From the NCBI GenBank assembly GCA_964574875.1, contig CAZNOX010000017.1, positions 1-41,876 on the forward strand: a stretch of DNA of 41,876 nt. The letters are read 5' to 3'. Below, one piece after another: positions 37,273 through 41,876 of the stretch. Source of the stretch: DSCS01 sp035391585. GTDB lineage: Bacteria; Macinerneyibacteriota; Macinerneyibacteria; Macinerneyibacteriales; DSCS01. The notes beneath the pieces are model-generated. The model saw only the letters and a program-made list of their open reading frames with translations. It was not told the DNA's origin and made no database searches. The position numbers and the translations under genes are program-made. The first letter of the stretch is position 1. Every line of letters starts with the position of its first letter.

Positions 37273-38527
37273 ACAGGTCACCCATGAGGTAAAATGAACC
37301 ATGGACCAGAATAAGCTCAGAGGGTTGTGATTCGGCCATGGCGGTCTCCAGTGCCTTTTTCAACTCTTTTTCCTCCATGAGGTCGTCTTTATCCGGTGCA
37401 GCGTCACGCAGGTCTTCCACTGAAGCCGACCGGAAAGAAGAGTTTTCAGTCAGGATCACTCTCCGGCAATGCGCCTGGTCAAGGGCGAGCATCCCCGCCA
37501 GGTTTTTCCCGTGGGAATAAGAGACCACGGAGACAAACCCCCGCCCGGGGTACTTCTCTTCCAGGGCCTCATACAGCGCCCGGACTGATTCCACGGTATG
37601 CCCCACATCACAGATCACATGCCGCCCCCTGAAGATCCTTTCTTCGATCCTCCCGCCTAAGAGGGTCTTCTCCGCCGCCCTGAGCTGTTTCTCCTTCTCT
37701 CCGGTGACAGCATCAGCGGCAAGAAGAGCCTGAAAGGCACAGGCGCAATTGCGGATCTGATGTTCCCCTCTCATCGCCAGCTTCAGCGGGCCGAATCTGT
37801 CCTGTCCCATGACAAGGACCGGCCCTTCTGTTAAAAAATCTCTTCCGAAGAGAAGCGGCCTTCCCCCGGCATCCCCGGCCAGCTCTTCCAGATAGGCTGC
37901 GATATCCTCCTGTTGCGGGCCGATGACCACAGGGATCCCGGGTTTCACGATTCCCGCCTTTTCCCGGGCGATATGACGCAGAGTGGGGCCCAGCGTCTCT
38001 GTGTGGTCCAAAGCGACGGTATTGATGACAGCACATCGGGGCATGACGATATTGGTGCTGTCAAGCCGTCCTCCCATCCCCACTTCATAAACAGCCCAAT
38101 CGACCTTTTTATCCTGAAAATAGAGAAAGCTCATCAGCGTGATCAACTCGAAAAAAGTCCTGTAGCGCTTTTCACGTTCTGATGTCACCGGCTTGATCCT
38201 CTCCACAAGAGCAGCGAACTCCTCTTCGGAGATCCAGTCATCATTGATCCTGATACGCTCACGGACATTATAAAGATGCGGTGATGTGAATGTCCCCACA
38301 CGAAACCCCCCGGCCATGAGCATGTCTTTGAGAAATTCCACCACACTGCCTTTCCCTTTGGTCCCGGTCACGTGAAACGAGGGGACAGCTGTTTGGGGAT
38401 GGCCGAAGTGCCCGGCCAGGGCGCGGAAAGACTCCAGATTGTAATGAGACTCATCATACTGCACATCTTTTTTGATCTCATAATTGATAAAGGAGTTGAG
38501 ATAGGCTGTGGCTTCCTGAAAATTCAT
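37241..38527 (-). CDS. folC: Bifunctional folylpolyglutamate/dihydrofolate synthase
   Basis: 428 residues from the ATG at 38527 with GTGAGGATAAT in front; an upstream in-frame open stretch lacks conserved residues. Mur-ligase-type ATP loop HVTGTKGKGSVVEFLK, SPHLYNVRERIRIN, EVGMGGRLDSTNIV, HTETLGPTLRHIAREKAGIVK, the MRGEHQIRNCACAFQA segment and the C-terminal CDVGHTVESV domain. It adds glutamates to folates. Together with FolK at 21613 it belongs to folate synthesis, though far away. Its 3' end overlaps the ECF sigma gene by 32 nt. Confidence 0.94.
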   Translation of the reverse strand: MNFQEATAYLNSFINYEIKKDVQYDESHYNLESFRALAGHFGHPQTAVPSFHVTGTKGKGSVVEFLKDMLMAGGFRVGTFTSPHLYNVRERIRINDDWISEEEFAALVERIKPVTSEREKRYRTFFELITLMSFLYFQDKKVDWAVYEVGMGGRLDSTNIVMPRCAVINTVALDHTETLGPTLRHIAREKAGIVKPGIPVVIGPQQEDIAAYLEELAGDAGGRPLLFGRDFLTEGPVLVMGQDRFGPLKLAMRGEHQIRNCACAFQALLAADAVTGEKEKQLRAAEKTLLGGRIEERIFRGRHVICDVGHTVESVRALYEALEEKYPGRGFVSVVSYSHGKNLAGMLALDQAHCRRVILTENSSFRSASVEDLRDAAPDKDDLMEEKELKKALETAMAESQPSELILVHGSFYLMGDLYEIMEKYQDQ

Positions 38528-38549
38528 ATTATCCTCACTGTTACCCACA

Positions 38550-38578
38550 AAAATATCACACTTTTCGTCAATTGCCAA
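38550..38578 (-). promoter_or_regulatory. Putative folC-ECF sigma promoter
   Basis: Leftward TTGGCA (38578-38573), 17-bp spacer, TATTTT (38555-38550). Five of six at -35 and four of six at -10; moderate. Confidence 0.4.
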
Positions 38579-38589
38579 TGGGAAAGAGG

Positions 38590-38616
38590 AAAAGGGGCAG
38601 ACGCGCAGCCTGCCCC
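38590..38616 (-). terminator. Intrinsic terminator after the flavoenzyme operon
   Basis: In the leftward transcript GGGGCAG (38616-38610) pairs with CTGCCCC (38600-38594) around a 9-nt loop, followed by TTTTCCTCTTTCC. It lies 6 nt after the stop of the flavoprotein subunit. The U-run is short. Confidence 0.6.
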
Positions 38617-38621
38617 GGTGT

Positions 38622-39773
38622 CTATTTAAAGGCTTCCTGGCCTGAAAAATCACGATAGAGTGTCAGATCGTTGAGGATCTCCTTGTCCCGTCCTGTGAGT
38701 TCCCCCAGAATATCCCGTGACGCATAGTAGCCTAATCCGGGTCCGAGCATGTAACCCTGGCCGCACATCCCCACCATGTTGTAGTAGTTCTCCACGTCCC
38801 GTGTAAATCCGACAATGGGAAATCCGTCAGGCGTATTGGGGTAGAGTCCGCGCCAGGTCCTGCGGACATTGAGATTTTTGAGTACGGGCATGAGATCGAT
38901 CATACGCCTGGAGATCTGGGGAAGGAATACAGATGTGGGGCGCTCATCTCTCCCGACGATAGCAGGAGAGGGTGTGATGCAGAAGATAAACTGCCCTGTC
39001 TTGTGCTGATAGAAATAGTAGTTTTTCGATCCCGGCGCTTCACGCATATCAACGATCATGGTGGGGAGAAGGTCCTGGACAGCATCCGTGATCCCCCCTT
39101 CATGGGAATCAGGGTTCACCGGGACATCGATGTCCGCCAACCGGGCCACTTCTGTGGCATAACCGCCTGCGGCATTCACCACGACAGCTCCGTGATAAGT
39201 CCCCTTATCCGTTGTGACTCCAGTGATCCGGGCTCCCTTTTTCTCCATGGCGGTCACTTTTTCCCGGAATTGAAATGTCACACCGTTTTCCAGGGCATTG
39301 AAATAGAAGGCATTTGCAGACCTCATGGGCGATGCCGAACCGTCATCAGGCGAGAAGGTTCCGCCCCTCAACCCTTCAGGATTGATCATGGGGAACATCT
39401 TCAGATAATCGTCACGGTCATACCATTCGATATTGAGTCCGTACTCTTTCTGTTTGACGAGGAGCTCTTTATAAGTCTTCTCATGGGCTTCTGTATAGGC
39501 CGGATAGGAATACCCGCCCTTTTCCCACTCGATTGAGTCGCCGTAGACCTCTTCCCATGTGGAAAAGATCTCAAGGCTCTTCTGACAGATGAGGATCTTG
39601 GAACGGTCGGAATGCGTGGCTCTTATTCCGCCGATGGCACGTTTGTTCTGCCCCTGGCCCGGAGAGGGCTTTTCATCGATGACAAGGACCTTTCGGCCTT
39701 CACGTCCGAGATACATCGCAAGAGGTGTTCCTACACTTCCTGCTCCGATGATGATCACATCATAATTATTCAT
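38622..39773 (-). CDS. FAD-dependent amino-acid dehydrogenase, catalytic subunit (DAO family)
   Basis: 383 residues from the ATG at 39773. N-terminal FAD motif YDVIIIGAGSVGTPLAMYLGREG, followed by the DAO/sarcosine-oxidase fold: KRAIGGIRATHSDRSKILICQKS, LRGGTFSPDDGSASPMRSANAFY, AVVVNAAGGYATEVARLADI, and the C-terminal TPDGFPIVGFTRDVENYYNMVGMCGQGYMLGPGLGYYASRDI. It resembles the HcnC, SoxB and L-proline or N-methyl-amino-acid dehydrogenase beta subunits, which oxidise a secondary or primary amino acid and pass electrons to their partner. It overlaps the partner gene by 8 nt (ATGAATAA), so the two form a complex. The substrate is unknown; glycine, proline, sarcosine or a D-amino acid are possible. 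Confidence 0.87.
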   Translation of the reverse strand: MNNYDVIIIGAGSVGTPLAMYLGREGRKVLVIDEKPSPGQGQNKRAIGGIRATHSDRSKILICQKSLEIFSTWEEVYGDSIEWEKGGYSYPAYTEAHEKTYKELLVKQKEYGLNIEWYDRDDYLKMFPMINPEGLRGGTFSPDDGSASPMRSANAFYFNALENGVTFQFREKVTAMEKKGARITGVTTDKGTYHGAVVVNAAGGYATEVARLADIDVPVNPDSHEGGITDAVQDLLPTMIVDMREAPGSKNYYFYQHKTGQFIFCITPSPAIVGRDERPTSVFLPQISRRMIDLMPVLKNLNVRRTWRGLYPNTPDGFPIVGFTRDVENYYNMVGMCGQGYMLGPGLGYYASRDILGELTGRDKEILNDLTLYRDFSGQEAFK

Positions 39774-41859
39774 GGTTCTCACCGTCCTTTACTCCGGCAA
39801 AATAGCGAAGAGGCGTATCAAAGAAGAGCGGCCGTAATGTATCTTTTGTGATCTCGGAGATATCGACTCCTTCTTCACGCATGAGGCGCAGAATAATACT
39901 CTGACAGGTCTTCCCTCCGCAGGCTCCCATTCCGGCCCTTGTGATGGCTTTCAGCTGATTGATATCACGCACGCCTTTACGGATCAAAGCTCTGATCTCA
40001 CCGGCTGTGACGCGCTCACACCGGCAGACGATCTCATCATCCCTGATCTCGGGGATATAGTCCGTGAGGGCATCGGTTATGGTGTGATCCTCCTGAATGA
40101 TCAGTCCGGCAGCTTTTTTGGCTTCTTCAGCAGGCAGGCTGAACTGGACAAGATACGTATTGCTGACTTTCCCGGCTTTTTTGAGGCTGATCACCTCATA
40201 TTCGCCCAGAGGACGGCCTTCTTTGTCCGTCACTACGGCTTTATCCCCCACAGCCAGGCTCTTGTCCCCGAACTCATAGGGTAATGTGATGGTGGGCCTC
40301 TCTCCGTCTTTCCTGAAATCCACAAGGGTCACGGCCAGGCCGGGGCAGATGGCAACACACTGCATACAGCCGATACAGCCTTTCTCCTCCAGAAAGACCG
40401 GGACATCCATCATATTATCCGGATCGATAAAGATGGCGTTCTTCGGGCAGACGGACGTACAGGGGTTACAGGGGATCTCCTGGCCGCAGTTGAAGACCGG
40501 ATAGACCCCTTCGTTCTGTCGCTCGTTTTCCGGCTCGACATCTTTTCCCGGACGGCTTTTCAGGATCTCCATCTTCTTTTTCCATTCTGCCGGGATGGCC
40601 TTTGATTCATTCTTGACTTTTCCTGTGATCTCCAATCCCTTGATCTTTCCGCTGAACATGGCTGCAGAAGCTTCTGCGATCTCTTCAGCATCTCCGGCTA
40701 AATAACTCTCCATCCCGAAATCAAGGGCCTGGAGATGGAACTCATTGACAGGGTCAAGCCCTACGGCGATGAGAAGGGTGTCGCAGGGAAAGGTCTTTTC
40801 GGTTCCCCTGATGACTTGAAAGCGCTCGTCCACAGAGGCCACGGTGACGCTCTCCACGGCATCGCTGCCGTTTGCGCTCACTACAGTATGGCGCGTATAG
40901 ACCGGAACACCCATGCGCATGAGTTTATCTTTATGGACGCGGTAACCGCCCACCTCTTTCTGAGCTTCGATGAGGCCCACCACGTCGATTCCCGCCTGGA
41001 GGGCATGATACCCGGCGATGAGGCCCACATTGCCTCCGCCGACAATAAAGAGTCTGTCAGAAGCCCTGACCAGGTCACGGTTGACCAGTGTCTGGAAGGC
41101 CCCGGCCCCGTAGACCCCGGGAAGAGTGTTCCCCGGAAACGGGAGGCTCTTCTCACGGGCGCCGGTGGCGTTGAGAATGATCCGGGGCGTCACCAGGACA
41201 TAGGTCTCATTATTTTTCAAAACTCCGACTTTTTTATCGCTGTATACGGCAATTGCTGCTGTGTCAAGCCAGATCTCCACAGAAGAGAGGCTCCGGACTT
41301 CTTTTTCCAGAAGCGCTCCGATCTCGAATCCCCTGGTCCCGGCGAAGGAATCCTCCACTGATCCAAAGAACTTATGTGTCTGTAAAACGAGCTTCCCCCC
41401 CAGTTTGTCCTTATCATCGATGAGCAGCGTCCTGATCCCGGCTTTCCCCAGTTCAATAGCAGCGGTGAGCCCCGCAGGCCCCCCTCCGATGATGAGGACG
41501 TCCACAGCAATATCGTCGGTCTCATGGAATGTGCCGCTCTCTTCTTCAGCAGGAAGAGCCGGGAGCCCCCGCAGCGGTTCGATACGCATGTTCCGGCGTA
41601 ATGGTGTCATACAGGCCTTCAGAGGCCTTCCGTTGACGATGACCGTGCATTGGCCGCATTGCCCGTTGGCGCAAAAGAGCCCAAGAGGAGCATCGTCCTT
41701 GTGATGATAAGAAAACGTGCGGACTCCGTTGGCAAAGAGTGCAGCAGAGATCATTTCCCCCTCCTGCCCCCTCATCTCACGTCCTTCCCAAAAAAACGGG
41801 ATCTCCTGTTTGGGAGGAATATCCAGGACCGGATGTTCCTTAATACGATAATCAGACAT
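39766..41859 (-). CDS. Multi-cofactor electron-transfer subunit of an amino-acid dehydrogenase
   Basis: 697 residues, four electron-transfer modules in one chain: an N-terminal [2Fe-2S] domain (Cys63, 68, 71 and 83; LGLFCANGQCGQC), an FAD/NAD(P)-binding disulfide-oxidoreductase-like core (VLIIGGGPAGLTAAIELGKAG; NATGAREKSLPFPGNTLPGVYGAGAF; RLFIVGGGNVGLIAGYHAL), a double [4Fe-4S] ferredoxin insert (FNCGQEIPCNPCTSVCP and GCIGCMQCVAICP) and a C-terminal BFD-like [2Fe-2S] domain (VCRCERVTAGEIRALI, GMGACGGKTCQSI). This is the alpha subunit layout of HcnA/HcnB and sarcosine/proline dehydrogenases of anaerobes, where the three or four parts are often separate genes. It would accept electrons from the partner flavoprotein and pass them to NAD or ferredoxin. 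A strong GAGGAGGAGAT ribosome site precedes the start at 41859; the upstream gene lies outside the window. Confidence 0.88.
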   Translation of the reverse strand: MSDYRIKEHPVLDIPPKQEIPFFWEGREMRGQEGEMISAALFANGVRTFSYHHKDDAPLGLFCANGQCGQCTVIVNGRPLKACMTPLRRNMRIEPLRGLPALPAEEESGTFHETDDIAVDVLIIGGGPAGLTAAIELGKAGIRTLLIDDKDKLGGKLVLQTHKFFGSVEDSFAGTRGFEIGALLEKEVRSLSSVEIWLDTAAIAVYSDKKVGVLKNNETYVLVTPRIILNATGAREKSLPFPGNTLPGVYGAGAFQTLVNRDLVRASDRLFIVGGGNVGLIAGYHALQAGIDVVGLIEAQKEVGGYRVHKDKLMRMGVPVYTRHTVVSANGSDAVESVTVASVDERFQVIRGTEKTFPCDTLLIAVGLDPVNEFHLQALDFGMESYLAGDAEEIAEASAAMFSGKIKGLEITGKVKNESKAIPAEWKKKMEILKSRPGKDVEPENERQNEGVYPVFNCGQEIPCNPCTSVCPKNAIFIDPDNMMDVPVFLEEKGCIGCMQCVAICPGLAVTLVDFRKDGERPTITLPYEFGDKSLAVGDKAVVTDKEGRPLGEYEVISLKKAGKVSNTYLVQFSLPAEEAKKAAGLIIQEDHTITDALTDYIPEIRDDEIVCRCERVTAGEIRALIRKGVRDINQLKAITRAGMGACGGKTCQSIILRLMREEGVDISEITKDTLRPLFFDTPLRYFAGVKDGENHE

Positions 41860-41876
41860 ATCTCCTCCTCGTCATT

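Noticed and set aside
1..41876. CRISPR array, insertion sequence, prophage or defence island
   Set aside because: No regularly spaced repeats, no transposase, integrase, nuclease-helicase or toxin-antitoxin pair was found; the window is housekeeping and metabolic.

Overview
The window looks like ordinary chromosome from an anaerobic, fermentative, probably diderm bacterium that I cannot place in a phylum. Evidence for anaerobic amino-acid or peptide fermentation is a butyrate kinase with two phosphotransbutyrylase paralogues, three tandem M42 aminopeptidases, a two-subunit FAD/Fe-S amino-acid dehydrogenase of the HcnBC/sarcosine-oxidase type, a superoxide-reductase-like exported protein and a nitroreductase. 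A large PpiD-type periplasmic foldase, SurE, FecR-domain exported proteins and surface-sugar enzymes (WecB, UDP-galactopyranose mutase) fit a diderm envelope. The DNA is very compact: most neighbours overlap by 4-32 nt, the longest intergenic stretch is 235 bp, and I see no insertion sequence, prophage, integrase or CRISPR array.

Layout. 1-2408 (-): a glycosyltransferase cut by the window edge, wecB and a PaaI-type thioesterase. 2545-5018: a leaderless-looking exported alpha/beta hydrolase (+), a superoxide-reductase-like protein and nitroreductase (-), and an orphan type IV prepilin (+). 5005-11535 (-): one fatty-acid operon, yceD-rpmF-fabH-fabD-fabG-acpP-fabF-rnc-radical SAM, missing the plsX usually found between rpmF and fabH and carrying a perfect 12-bp hairpin between acpP and fabF. 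11771-12526 (+): a stand-alone sigma-70-family factor. 12615-15380 (-): PpiD-like foldase. 15524-30226 (-): a long co-directional run: yjbQ, fecR-like, surE, two cyclic-nucleotide-binding-domain proteins, SpoIIE/PP2C phosphatase, glf, amidohydrolase, ZIP transporter, folK with a FolB-like N-terminus, panB, panC, comM, buk, ptb, ptb. 30294-30378 (+): tRNA-Leu(CAA). 30382-34438 (-): three M42 peptidases followed by a sigma-54 activator. 34536-35480 (+): exported TPR protein. 35531-38527 (-): folC, ECF sigma, membrane protein, second FecR-like protein. 38622-41859 (-): the two-subunit amino-acid dehydrogenase.

How the genes fit together. Peptides cut by the M42 peptidases and amino acids oxidised by the flavoenzyme pair would yield acyl-CoAs, which Ptb and Buk turn into ATP and short-chain acids; panB and panC, in the same run, supply the pantothenate for CoA. 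Two regulatory modules stand out: two small cyclic-nucleotide-binding-fold proteins co-transcribed with a PAS-SpoIIE phosphatase, and an ECF sigma/membrane protein/FecR set whose FecR protein shares an unusual C-terminal module with a second FecR protein near surE.

The most useful signals outside the genes are several near-consensus promoters, many with a 16-bp spacer; -10 boxes placed so close to the start codon that leaderless mRNAs are expected; face-to-face interlocked promoters between the M42 operon and the TPR gene; and a candidate sigma-54 promoter superimposed on a sigma-70 promoter ahead of the stand-alone sigma factor. I found no clear candidate for an entirely new system; the most novel-looking items are the paired FecR C-terminal module, the two enzymes with substituted active-site residues, the degenerate FolB-FolK fusion and the cNMP-SpoIIE operon.
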